Source: Amycolatopsis sp. NBC_01488 | GTDB taxonomy: Bacteria > Actinomycetota > Actinomycetes > Mycobacteriales > Pseudonocardiaceae | Assembly (NCBI RefSeq): GCF_036227105.1 | Contig: NZ_CP109434.1 | Span: 6,668,501-6,732,500 of the forward strand | Length of the DNA stretch: 64,000 bases | Direction: 5' to 3' | In this document: positions 25,404-33,636 of the stretch, piece by piece | How the letters are laid out: each line of letters opens with the position of its first letter | Position numbering within the stretch: position 1 is the first letter of the stretch | Made by a program: the position numbers and the translations under genes | Notes under the pieces: generated by a model | Databases searched by the model: none | Seen by the model: only the letters and a program-made list of their open reading frames with translations | Told to the model about the DNA's origin: nothing

Positions 25404-26771
25404 ATGACCACACCCGCCGACCTCGCCCAGGCCGCCCGCGACAACCTCTGGATGCACTTCACCCGCCACTCCGCCTTCGACGAGTCCGAAGTCCCGGTGA
25501 TCGTGCGCGGCGAAGGCGCGTACATCTGGGACTCCCGCGGGAAGCGCTACCTCGACGGGCTCGCCGGCCTGTTCGCCGTGCAGGTCGGCCACGGCCGCGA
25601 GGAGCTCGCCGAAGCCGCCGCCCGGCAGACGAAGCAGCTCGCGTACTTCCCGCTCTGGGGCCACGCGCACCCGACGGCGATCGAACTGGCCGCACGGCTC
25701 GCTTCCGCGGCTCCCGGCGACCTAAACCGCGTGTTCTTCACGGTCAGCGGCGGCGAGTCCGTCGAGACGGCCTGGAAGCTCGCCAAGCAGTACTTCAAGC
25801 TCGTCGGGAAACCCACCAAGCACAAGGTGATCAGCCGCGCGCTGGCCTACCACGGCACGTCCCAGGGCGCGCTGTCCATCACCGGCATCCCCGGCGCGAA
25901 GGCCGACTTCGAGCCGCTGGTGCCGAGCACCCTGCGCGTGCCGAACACGAACTTCTACCGCGCGCCCGAGCACGCCGACGACTACGAGGCCTACGGGCGC
26001 TGGGCCGCCGACCAGATCGAGCAGGCCATCGAGTTCGAGGGCGCCGACACGGTCGCCGCGGTGTTCCTCGAGCCGGTGCAGAACACGGGTGGCTGCTTCG
26101 TGCCGCCGCCGGGCTACTTCGCGCGGGTGCGGGAGATCTGCGACCAGCACGACGTGCTGCTGGTGTCCGACGAGGTGATCTGCGCCTTCGGCCGCGTCGG
26201 GTACGACTTCGCCGCCAAGCGCTACGGCTACCAGCCGGACATCATCACCACGGCGAAGGGCCTGACGTCCGGGTACGCGCCGCTGGGCGCGGTGCTGGCT
26301 TCGGAGCGGTTGATGGAGCCGTTCACGCGGGGCGAGACGACGTTCATGCACGGGTCGACCTACGGCGGGCACCCGGTGTCGTGCGCGGTGGCGCTGGCCA
26401 ACCTCGACGTGGTCGAGCGTGAGGGGCTGTACGACCACGTGCTCTCCCGGGAGGACGCGTTCCGGTCCACTTTGGACAAGCTGACCGACCTGCCGATCGT
26501 CGGCGACGTCCGGGGCGCGGGATTCTTCTACGGCATCGAGCTGGTGAAGGACAAGACGACCAAGGAGACGTTCAGCGCCGCGGAATCCGAGCGGGTGCTG
26601 CGCGGGTTCCTGTCGGACGCCTTGTTCGAGGCCGGGCTGTACTGCCGCGCCGACGACCGGGCCGAGCCCGTCGTGCAGCTGTCGCCGCCGCTGATCTGCG
26701 ACCAGGCGCAGTTCGACGAGATGGAGCAGATCCTGCGGGACACGCTCACTCAGGCCTGGAAACTGCTGTAG
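25404..26771 (+). CDS. Class III (omega) aminotransferase
   Basis: A 455-residue PLP enzyme. Motifs: WMHFTRHSAFDESEVPVIVRG, SGGESVETAWKLAKQY (cofactor phosphate), LEPVQNTGGCFVPPPGYF, DEVICAFGRVG (Asp contacting the PLP nitrogen) and the Schiff-base lysine in TTAKGLTSGYAPLG. It closely resembles the aminotransferase encoded by M. tuberculosis Rv3329 as I recall it; the substrate is probably an omega-amino acid or polyamine. ATG 25404 lies 6 nt after GATAAC, another probable leaderless start. Confidence 0.93.
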   Translation: MTTPADLAQAARDNLWMHFTRHSAFDESEVPVIVRGEGAYIWDSRGKRYLDGLAGLFAVQVGHGREELAEAAARQTKQLAYFPLWGHAHPTAIELAARLASAAPGDLNRVFFTVSGGESVETAWKLAKQYFKLVGKPTKHKVISRALAYHGTSQGALSITGIPGAKADFEPLVPSTLRVPNTNFYRAPEHADDYEAYGRWAADQIEQAIEFEGADTVAAVFLEPVQNTGGCFVPPPGYFARVREICDQHDVLLVSDEVICAFGRVGYDFAAKRYGYQPDIITTAKGLTSGYAPLGAVLASERLMEPFTRGETTFMHGSTYGGHPVSCAVALANLDVVEREGLYDHVLSREDAFRSTLDKLTDLPIVGDVRGAGFFYGIELVKDKTTKETFSAAESERVLRGFLSDALFEAGLYCRADDRAEPVVQLSPPLICDQAQFDEMEQILRDTLTQAWKLL

Positions 26772-26839
26772 GGCGCGCCTCCGGCCCCCGGTGTCCAGGC
26801 TAGCGGAGGGCACCGACAGTTCCGGGCGTTGGCCCGAAA

Positions 26840-26866
26840 GGGCGGGGAATCCCGGGTTCCCCGCCC
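26840..26866 (+). terminator. Terminator hairpin after the aminotransferase gene
   Basis: A perfect 10-bp inverted repeat GGGCGGGGAA / TTCCCCGCCC (26840-26849 with 26857-26866) with a 7-nt loop lies 68 bp after the stop. No T tract follows. Confidence 0.6.
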
Positions 26867-26973
26867 TGGCGCGGGTTTCTGGGTACCGTGGACCGCGGGG
26901 GACCGGGGGAGCGGCCGGTGACCGGGCCGCCCGTGTCCGCGCCGACCGGCCGCGCACCCGGGAGGAGAACCCG

Positions 26974-28182
26974 ATGACCGCGACCACGGGCACCCCGCGC
27001 CTGCCGTTCGAGCGGCCGACCGTCCTGGAGATCGCCCCGCTCTTCGAGGTGCTGCGCCGGCAGGGACCGGTCGTGGCGGTGACCACGCCGACCGGCGACC
27101 CGGCCTGGCTGGTCACCGGGTTCGAGGAGGTCCGCGCGGTCTTCACCGACCCGCGCTTCGGCCGCTCGCACCCGGCGCCGGAAACCGCGTCCGCGCTGTC
27201 GGACGCGGCGATCCTCAGCCGGCCGCAGGGCGACCACGAAACCGAGCACGTCGAGCACGCGCGGATGCGGAAGCTGCTCGTGCCCGCCTTCTCCGCCAAC
27301 CGGATCCGGCGGCTCGCCGGCTACGTCCAGGAGCTGGCCGACGGCTGCTACGACGCCATGGCGCGCGCCCGGCGCGCGGACGAGCCGGTCGACCTGCACG
27401 AGCTGCTCTCGTTCCCGTTGCCGGTGCTGGTGATCTGCGAGCTGCTCGGCGTCCCCTACGAAGACCGCGCCACGTTCCGGGTGCTGTCCGAGCGGATGGG
27501 CCGGATGGACATCGGCACCGGCGCGGACGCCGCGCTCGACGAGTTCGCCGCCTACATGGGCGCCCTCGCGGCGGCCAAACGGCGCGACCCCGGCCACGAC
27601 GTCGTCTCGGACCTGGTCCGGGCGCAGGCCGACGACCCGGCGTTCACCGACGACGACCTCGCCCGCCTCGCCGCCGGCCTGCTGTTCGCCGGCCACGAGA
27701 CGACGTCCAACCGGATCGACCTCGGCGTCCTGTACCTGCTCACCGACCTCGCGCGCCGCGACGCGCTGGCCGCCGACCCCGAGGGCCGGACGCACGGCGT
27801 CGTCGAGGAGATCCTGCGGCTGTCCGCCCCGGGCGGCCTCGGTATCCTGCGGTACGCGCACGACGACGTCGAGCTCGGCGGGGTTCAGGTCGCCCGCGGG
27901 GACGCGGTCGTCCTGTCGCTGGCGGCGGCGAACCGGGACTCGTCGGTGTTTCCCGCCGCCGCCGAGTTCGACCCCGAGCGCAAGCCGAATTCGCACGTGG
28001 CGTTCGCTTACGGCGGCTGGTTCTGCATCGGCGCGAGCCTCGCCCGCACGGAACTGCGCGTCGTGTTCGGCTCGCTTTTCCGCCGGTTCCCGGGGCTGCG
28101 GCTGGCGGTGCCGGCCGGGGAGCTGGCGATCCGGACGAACCGGGTCACCGGGGGAGTGGACCGCGTGCCGGTCCTCTGGTAG
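26974..28182 (+). CDS. Cytochrome P450
   Basis: A 402-residue soluble P450 with a strong ribosome site (GGAGGAG). The oxygen-binding I helix is LLFAGHETTSN (about 232), the K-helix ExxR is EEILR (about 280), and the haem-ligand loop is FAYGGWFCIGASLAR (Cys about 352). In that loop the usual GxG plus His/Arg before the cysteine reads AYGGW, so the haem-propionate contact is a tryptophan. The general form is like CYP105/CYP107-type bacterial P450s that hydroxylate secondary metabolites. No ferredoxin gene is adjacent. The next two genes follow within 30 bp and probably form one operon. Confidence 0.93.
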   Translation: MTATTGTPRLPFERPTVLEIAPLFEVLRRQGPVVAVTTPTGDPAWLVTGFEEVRAVFTDPRFGRSHPAPETASALSDAAILSRPQGDHETEHVEHARMRKLLVPAFSANRIRRLAGYVQELADGCYDAMARARRADEPVDLHELLSFPLPVLVICELLGVPYEDRATFRVLSERMGRMDIGTGADAALDEFAAYMGALAAAKRRDPGHDVVSDLVRAQADDPAFTDDDLARLAAGLLFAGHETTSNRIDLGVLYLLTDLARRDALAADPEGRTHGVVEEILRLSAPGGLGILRYAHDDVELGGVQVARGDAVVLSLAAANRDSSVFPAAAEFDPERKPNSHVAFAYGGWFCIGASLARTELRVVFGSLFRRFPGLRLAVPAGELAIRTNRVTGGVDRVPVLW

Positions 28183-28211
28183 ACCTGCGGCGGCCACGAC
28201 GGGAGGAAAAC

Positions 28212-28601
28212 GTGACCCTGTGGGACAGGCTGGCGATGGACGACAAGCTCGTCAAGGTGCTGAAGGAGATCCCGCCGGGGCCGGACGCGCCGGAGTTCGG
28301 CCCGGCGTACGTCACGATCCACCAGCTGGCCGTCGAGCTCGACCAGCGGTTCCCCGAGGTCCGCAAGCAGCTGGACGTACCCCTCGGCGGCGGCTCGACC
28401 CGGCACGCGGGGCTGGTGGAGCTGCTGGGCAAGGAGCTGGTCGACAAGATCAAGCGCTACGGCGACGTGTACCCGATCGAAGCGGCGCAGCTGTCCTCGG
28501 TGCGGTTCCGCGAGCTGCGCCTGCGCGGCCCGGGCGGGCGTGACCTGGTGGGCGCGTCACGCACCGACCTGCCGCTGATCCGCCTGCGGCCCCAGGACTG
28601 A
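28212..28601 (+). CDS. Conserved hypothetical protein between P450 and response regulator
   Basis: A 129-residue protein starting at GTG 28212 with GGGAGGAAAAC upstream. It has no signal or membrane segment. The middle (YVTIHQLAVELDQRFPEVRKQLDVPLGGGSTRHAGLVELLGKELVDKI) looks like a small alpha-helical domain, and the end is beta-rich. I do not recognise a function. The 29-bp gap to the P450 and the 2-bp gap to the response regulator place it in an operon. Confidence 0.7.
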   Translation: MTLWDRLAMDDKLVKVLKEIPPGPDAPEFGPAYVTIHQLAVELDQRFPEVRKQLDVPLGGGSTRHAGLVELLGKELVDKIKRYGDVYPIEAAQLSSVRFRELRLRGPGGRDLVGASRTDLPLIRLRPQD

Positions 28602-28603
28602 GC

Positions 28604-29257
28604 GTGCTGCCGCCCCCGCCGGTCCGGGTCCTGGTGGCCGAACGCGACCCGGCGGTGCGGGCCCGCCTGGGTGCCCTGCTGGCCGAAGCCGACGGCATCG
28701 AGCTGATCGGCACCGCCCCGGACGCGGCGGCGGCCCGCGCGACCCTGCGCCGCCACCTGCCGGACGTGGTGCTGCTGGACCTGCGGCTCGGTCCGCTGGG
28801 CCCGGTGTTCCGCCGCCCGGCCGTGGTGGCCCTGGTGACGTTCGATTCCGACGCGGGCATCCTGCGGGCGTTGCGCGACGGGGCTTCGGGGTACCTGCTG
28901 CGCTCGGCGCGGCGCAACGAGCTGATCAAGGTGGTCCGGCTGGCGGCCGACGGGCACGTGGTGCTGTCGCCGGACGCCACGCGCCGTTTGGTGTCGGCGG
29001 CCACGCGGTTGTCCGGGCCGCGTGACGAGCGGCTGGCCGGGGTGGACCGGCTGTCCGTGCGTGAGCGGGAGGTGCTGGTCCTCGTCGGCGAGGCGTTGAC
29101 GAACGCCGAGATCGCCGCACGCCTGGAGCTGACCGAGCCGGTGGTGCGGAGCGTGGTGGCCCAGGTGGTGCGGAAGCTGGAGTGCGCGCACCGGACGGAG
29201 GCGGGAGTGCTGGCCTATGAGCGCGGACTCTGCCGCCCCGGGACCGAAACGACGTGA
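28604..29257 (+). CDS. NarL/LuxR-type DNA-binding response regulator (orphan)
   Basis: A 217-residue regulator starting at GTG 28604. The receiver domain (VRVLVAERDPAVRARL; phosphoacceptor Asp in VVLLDLRL near residue 50; lysine replaced in the LLRSARRNEL region) is followed by a LuxR helix-turn-helix (LSVREREVLVLVGEALTNAEIAARLELTEPVVRSVVAQVVRKL). No histidine kinase is adjacent. The receiver has an arginine-rich stretch where the conserved lysine usually lies, so phosphorylation may be atypical. Confidence 0.88.
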   Translation: MLPPPPVRVLVAERDPAVRARLGALLAEADGIELIGTAPDAAAARATLRRHLPDVVLLDLRLGPLGPVFRRPAVVALVTFDSDAGILRALRDGASGYLLRSARRNELIKVVRLAADGHVVLSPDATRRLVSAATRLSGPRDERLAGVDRLSVREREVLVLVGEALTNAEIAARLELTEPVVRSVVAQVVRKLECAHRTEAGVLAYERGLCRPGTETT

Positions 29258-29292
29258 AAGGCCTCCTCACCGCCGGGCAGTGAGGAGGCCTT
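29258..29292. terminator. Bidirectional terminator between convergent genes
   Basis: A perfect 13-bp stem AAGGCCTCCTCAC / GTGAGGAGGCCTT (29258-29270 with 29280-29292), loop of 9 nt, lies between the response regulator (plus) and the S53 peptidase (minus). A-rich and T-rich arms flank it slightly (GTGAAAGG and CCTTCACC). Confidence 0.8.
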
Positions 29293-29301
29293 CACCAACC
29301 G

Positions 29302-30462
29302 TCAGAAGCCGGTCAGGCCGATGGGCACCCCCAGTCCCGTCGGGGCGTCGTAGCCCGGGGCCGCGACGCACAGGTAGTCGTTGCCGCACTTCTTCCCGGC
29401 GCCCGCCCAGTCGTTGGTGCCGGCCGTGATGTCCGCGAACTGCGCCGCGTGCGCGTAGAGGGTCGGCGGCTGGGCCGTGCCCGCATGCCCCGAGCGGCCG
29501 ATCAGCCCGGCGATGTACGGCGCCGACGCGCTGGTGCCGCTCGCCGGGAGCCAGCCGCCCGCGTCCGTGTAGTGGATCGCGATGTCCTCCGCCGCCGACG
29601 CGATGTCCGCGACCGTGCGCTTGCCGCAGTGGGTGTCCTTTTGCCACGACGGCTTCGCGATGTAGGCCGAGCAGCCGCTGCCGCCGTACTGCCAGGCCGA
29701 CTCCGTCCAGCCGCGGGGCGAGGACTGATCGCGGGCCAGCGACGTCCCGCCGACCGCGACCGTCGTGGGCAGCACCGCCGGGTAGTTCGCCGCCGTGAAG
29801 CCCGCGTCGCCCGAGGAAGCGACCACCGTGACCCCGGGGTGCTGGTAGTGGCTCGCGAACGCCAGCGGCGCGCCGCTTTCCCGGGCGCCGTAGCTGTTCG
29901 ACACCACCGAGGCGCCCAGGCGGACCGCCGTGTCCGCCGTCTCCGCCAAGTCGGCGAACCCGGGCGTGTTGCTCTCCACGACCACGATCCGGCACGACGG
30001 GCACGCCGCCGACACCATCGACACGTCCAAAGTGGACTCCATGCCCCAGCCGAAGTTCGCGGCGGGCAGCGGGGCCGGCAGGCCCTGCTGGTTCACCTTG
30101 CGGAAGCAGCCGTTCGCCGTCGTGCACGGCGGTAGGCCGTACTGCGCCCGGTAGGCGGCCAGGTCGGCCTCCAGGTTCGGGGCGTCGTAGGCGATCGAGA
30201 TGCCGACGAGCGTGTCCGGCCCCGGCTCGGCAGGCAGCCGGTAGGCCGACGCCAGGTCGTCGGCACCCCAGCCGACCGGGCCGTCGGCCAGCGCGCGTAC
30301 CGGGGTGTACGCGGTGAAGCAGTGCAGCAGGCCCGGACCCGGGTCGGGGCACGCCGCCCGCGGTCCCGGTGCGGCGGACGCGGCCGGGGCGAAGCCGCCC
30401 ACGGCGATCACCGCGGCGCTCAGCACGCCGATGATTCGTCTGTACACAGTGGACCTTCCCAT
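29302..30462 (-). CDS. Secreted S53-family (sedolisin) peptidase
   Basis: A 386-residue exported serine-carboxyl peptidase. Sec signal RRIIGVLSAAVIAVGGFAPAASA, then the catalytic domain. The Glu/Asp pair of S53 is seen in WGMESTLDVSMVSAACPSCRI (about 137-142), the oxyanion Asp in SSGDAGF (about 222) and the nucleophile in SGTSASAPYIAGL (about 318). The C-terminal Ca-binding region (DITAGTNDW...PTGLGVPIG) is present. It lacks the long activation propeptide typical of S53 enzymes. ATG 30462 overlaps the stop of the upstream gene by one base (TGATG), so the two secreted products are coupled. Confidence 0.88.
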   Translation of the reverse strand: MGRSTVYRRIIGVLSAAVIAVGGFAPAASAAPGPRAACPDPGPGLLHCFTAYTPVRALADGPVGWGADDLASAYRLPAEPGPDTLVGISIAYDAPNLEADLAAYRAQYGLPPCTTANGCFRKVNQQGLPAPLPAANFGWGMESTLDVSMVSAACPSCRIVVVESNTPGFADLAETADTAVRLGASVVSNSYGARESGAPLAFASHYQHPGVTVVASSGDAGFTAANYPAVLPTTVAVGGTSLARDQSSPRGWTESAWQYGGSGCSAYIAKPSWQKDTHCGKRTVADIASAAEDIAIHYTDAGGWLPASGTSASAPYIAGLIGRSGHAGTAQPPTLYAHAAQFADITAGTNDWAGAGKKCGNDYLCVAAPGYDAPTGLGVPIGLTGF

Positions 30463-32594
30463 CAGGACGCGAAGACGTGGTAGGCGGCGGTGGTCGTCTC
30501 GGCCACGGTCGCCCCGGCCGCGTCGGAAGCCGTGACGCGCAAGGAGACGTCGATGCCGCGGAACGTGTCCGTGGTCGCGGCGAAGTCCGCGTGGAAGACG
30601 CCGTCGCCGCGAGGCGTCACCGTCGCGTCCTGCCAGGTCGTGCCGTCGGTCGAGTACTGCACCGTCGCGCCCGTCACCGGCGAACCCGCGCTCTGCTGCA
30701 GGTGCCCGATCGTGAGGTCCAGGCCCTGCGGACCCGACGGCGTCGAGCCGTCCGGCCGCAGGCCGCCGACCGCGTACCCCAGGGTCAGCAGCGGCTCGAC
30801 CGCGCAGGCCCGATCGGGCCCGTCGTCCCCGCGCGCGCAGTACAACGCCGGCGGCAGCGTCACGCCCTCGACGTGCTGGGACGGCCACGTCCACTCGGTG
30901 TGGGTCGCCGTGCTCTGGTGGTACATCGGCCCGGTGCGGCCCGCGTCGATCGTCAGCCCGAGGGTGGCCGGTCCGGGGGCGACCTCGTGGTCGAAGCCGA
31001 CCGCGAAGGCGTCCGACGGGCTCCCCTCGGCCAGGGTCGTGCCGTCCTGGGTGAACCGGTAGTGCCCGGTGATGGTGTCCCGCGCCTCGCCGTAGAAGCC
31101 GAAGCCGGTGTGGCCGGGCTGGTTGTCGCTGAACGGCGTGATCGCGACCCGCACCAGGTCACCGGCACGGGTCGCGCCCGGCTGCGTGAACATCGTGGCG
31201 TCGGACAGCGGCAGCAGCGCCACCGCGCCCGCCGGGTGCAGCGGGAACCGGTTCCAGTCCTCGGTCACCGTGGAGCCGCCCCGGTAGATGTGGAACGCCT
31301 CGTACTGCCCGCCGGCCCAGCCGGGGAACGGCCCGGGCAGCACGTACTTCGAGAAGCCGCCGAACCAGCTCAGGTCCGGCGCGGCCGAGACGTACTCGGT
31401 CTGCTTCCGCGGCAGCTGGATCGGGTGCGACACGCGACCGCTGGTGTCCTCGAAGGAGAACATCCCGCTGCGCTGCCGCAGGCCCAGCGACGAGTACTCG
31501 CTGAAGTAGGTCGCGTCCACCGCGGCGACGTCCTTCGCCGTGATCACGTACCGCTGGTGCGGAATCGTGCCGACGCTCGCCTTCTGCAGCACGTATTCGT
31601 ACGGCGTGCCCGGCCCCGGCGGGGACACCAGCCTGCTGTACGGGTACGTCTGCAGCGCCCCGGTCCGGACCGGGACCGCCGTCGGTGACACCGAGATCGG
31701 CACGCCGGGCCCGGCGTCGAAGTCGACGAGCAGCGCCGGCCCGGTCTTGGCGGCCCGGCGGAAGAGGAACCCGGTGTCGTCGAGCAGCGCCGGCCGTGGC
31801 GTCACCCAGGTCACCTTGCTGGAGGCGCGGGAAGCGTCCACCCGGACGGTCGTGTCCGCCTTGACCGCGAACTCGGGCTGTGCGCTGAACCGCACCTCGG
31901 TCGGGTTGCCGTCGGCGTCGGCCGTCCAGAACAGGCCGAGCGCGCTGTAGTTCCCGTCCGGCGCGCTGAACTTGGCCGTGCCGCCCGAGAAGTAGTTGAG
32001 GTTCTCGTTCGGGTCGAGCAGGTTCCCGTCGTCGGTGTTGTACAGGAACGCGACGCCGGCGTCGGCGGGCTTGCCGGCGATGTCCGCGGCGTCGACCGAC
32101 ACCGTGCGCATGACCGAGCGGGGCTGCACGGCCCGCCGCGTCGGTGCCCCCGAGAGCGCGAAAGTCCTGCCCCCGGCGAAGAGCCCCTGACCCCCGTAGT
32201 GGCCCCTCGCGTTGTCTTCCTTGAACTGCTTCGCCAAGGCCGTCCCGAACGTCGCCGGGTCGACCGCGGCCGAAGCCCCGGCCAGGAGTGCCTGGACGTC
32301 GAACAGGCTCAGGTCCAGCCCGCGCCCCAGGTAGGGAAGCGCGGTGCCGGGGACTTCGTAGTCGCGTTCGCCGAGCCGCAGGTGCACCAGCGCCCGCGCC
32401 ATGCCCTTCCCGGCGGCGGGCAGGATGTCGTACAGGGGACGGCCGTCCGCGGTCGTCCGGACGCCGACCCGGTCACCCGTGGGCAGGGTGACGGTCGTCG
32501 CTGTCACCGCGGCGACCGCGGCCGGCGGGGCGAGCCCGGCCAGCCCCGCCGATCCGGCGAGCAGAACCGCGAACACCGAAAAACTTCTTCGCAC
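30462..32594 (-). CDS. Large secreted protein with subtilase-propeptide-like N-terminus, no protease domain
   Basis: A 710-residue exported protein. GTG 32594 is chosen because GGAGG precedes it; an ATG 10 codons upstream lacks a site. The Sec signal (SFSVFAVLLAGSAGLAGLAPPAAVAA) is followed by VTLPTGDRVGVRTTADGRP and by YEVPGTALPYLGRGLDLSLFDV, both resembling the propeptide of actinobacterial S8 subtilases. No catalytic triad follows; instead there are several beta-rich domains and a C-terminal Ig-like region (VTGATVQYSTDGTTWQDATV). It may be a partner, substrate or chaperone of the coupled S53 peptidase. Confidence 0.75.
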   Translation of the reverse strand: MRRSFSVFAVLLAGSAGLAGLAPPAAVAAVTATTVTLPTGDRVGVRTTADGRPLYDILPAAGKGMARALVHLRLGERDYEVPGTALPYLGRGLDLSLFDVQALLAGASAAVDPATFGTALAKQFKEDNARGHYGGQGLFAGGRTFALSGAPTRRAVQPRSVMRTVSVDAADIAGKPADAGVAFLYNTDDGNLLDPNENLNYFSGGTAKFSAPDGNYSALGLFWTADADGNPTEVRFSAQPEFAVKADTTVRVDASRASSKVTWVTPRPALLDDTGFLFRRAAKTGPALLVDFDAGPGVPISVSPTAVPVRTGALQTYPYSRLVSPPGPGTPYEYVLQKASVGTIPHQRYVITAKDVAAVDATYFSEYSSLGLRQRSGMFSFEDTSGRVSHPIQLPRKQTEYVSAAPDLSWFGGFSKYVLPGPFPGWAGGQYEAFHIYRGGSTVTEDWNRFPLHPAGAVALLPLSDATMFTQPGATRAGDLVRVAITPFSDNQPGHTGFGFYGEARDTITGHYRFTQDGTTLAEGSPSDAFAVGFDHEVAPGPATLGLTIDAGRTGPMYHQSTATHTEWTWPSQHVEGVTLPPALYCARGDDGPDRACAVEPLLTLGYAVGGLRPDGSTPSGPQGLDLTIGHLQQSAGSPVTGATVQYSTDGTTWQDATVTPRGDGVFHADFAATTDTFRGIDVSLRVTASDAAGATVAETTTAAYHVFAS

Positions 32595-32704
32595 TGGCGC
32601 CTCCGTAGGGTGGTTGATCTCCACTACGACGAACCAGTTGCCCCGTGCGTTGAGAGCGTTCGCGATCTTCCCGGAATTACCCCGATCGGCTCAACGACGG
32701 ACAG

Positions 32705-33430
32705 TCAGGAATGCGCCACCGGAACCGGCCGGGCGACGCCGAAACCGCCGTACGGACCGGCTTTCGCGCGCTTGCGGACCTCGTCGAAGTGCCGGTGCAC
32801 GGCTTCGGCGGCGGCGTCCGCGTCGCGCAGCAGGAGCGCGTCGACGATGGCCTGGTGGCGTTTCGCCGTGGCCGTCGGGGACGACGCAGGGCCGCCCAGC
32901 TCGCTTTCGGCGATCCGGTAGACGTCCCAGAAGAGCCCGGTGAGCTCGCGCGCGAGGTCGAACCCGGCCTCGGCGCAGATGAGGTCGTGGAACTCGCGGT
33001 CGGCCTCCGCCGCGTCCGGGCCCTTGCGCTTCATCCGCGCGACGCACGCCTGCAGCTCCTCGACCAGGCCGGGCCGGTGGTCGGTGGCGACGCGGCGGGT
33101 CAGCTCGGTCTCGAGCATCTCCCGCACCTCCAGGAGGTCGCGCAGCCGCCCGACGTCGGTGGCGCCGCGGGCGCGGGTGCGGAAGAGCAGCCACGTCTGC
33201 AGCGACTCGGACCCGGCGGAGCCGACGAACGTGCCGTAGCCGTGGCGGATCTCGACGATGCCGAGGGCCTGCAGGGCCTTGATCGCCTCCCGGATGGAGT
33301 TGCGGCTGACGCCGATGTCCTCCATCAGGCTCAGCTCGGTGGGCATGGGGGCGCCCGGCGGGAGCTCCCGCTCGACGATCAGGTCGATGATGCGCTTGGT
33401 GATCTCTTCGCTGCGCTGCGGACGGGCCAC
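32705..33430 (-). CDS. GntR/FadR-family transcriptional regulator
   Basis: A 241-residue regulator starting at GTG 33430 after GGAGG. The wHTH (ITKRIIDLIVERELPPGAPMPTELSLMEDIGVSRNSIREAIKALQALGIVEIRHGYGTFV) is followed by an FCD helical ligand domain with candidate metal ligands (DREFHDLICAEAG; TATAKRHQAIVDALL; AVHRHFDEV). It is divergent from the glycan transporter operon and should regulate it; the inducer is probably a product such as a sialic acid or galactoside. Confidence 0.9.
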   Translation of the reverse strand: MARPQRSEEITKRIIDLIVERELPPGAPMPTELSLMEDIGVSRNSIREAIKALQALGIVEIRHGYGTFVGSAGSESLQTWLLFRTRARGATDVGRLRDLLEVREMLETELTRRVATDHRPGLVEELQACVARMKRKGPDAAEADREFHDLICAEAGFDLARELTGLFWDVYRIAESELGGPASSPTATAKRHQAIVDALLLRDADAAAEAVHRHFDEVRKRAKAGPYGGFGVARPVPVAHS

Positions 33431-33457
33431 TGCTGTCCTCCCCGGATGCGTCGTGAG

Positions 33458-33610
33458 AGGACATCCTACGTCATACGTCCACAAGGCTGTGACATCCGAG
33501 GCTTCGCCCCGGGCCGGGGGCTTCGCCACCCGGAACCCCCGAAAGCTGTTCTTGACCGGCACGCGAACGCCTCCTAGGCTCACGCCGGTCATAGGACGTC
33601 CCATGTCCTA
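33458..33610. promoter_or_regulatory. Divergent control region with candidate GntR operators
   Basis: The 206-bp region between the GntR gene and the transporter operon has an inverted repeat TAGGAC-N7-GTCCTA (33592-33610) 27 bp before the SBP gene, and a related AGGACATCCT (33458-33467) 28 bp from the regulator start. The shared core is AGGACnTCC, so both promoters may be bound by the GntR regulator. Confidence 0.55.
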
Positions 33611-33636
33611 CCGTTCGAGGCCCGCAGGAGACAGCG

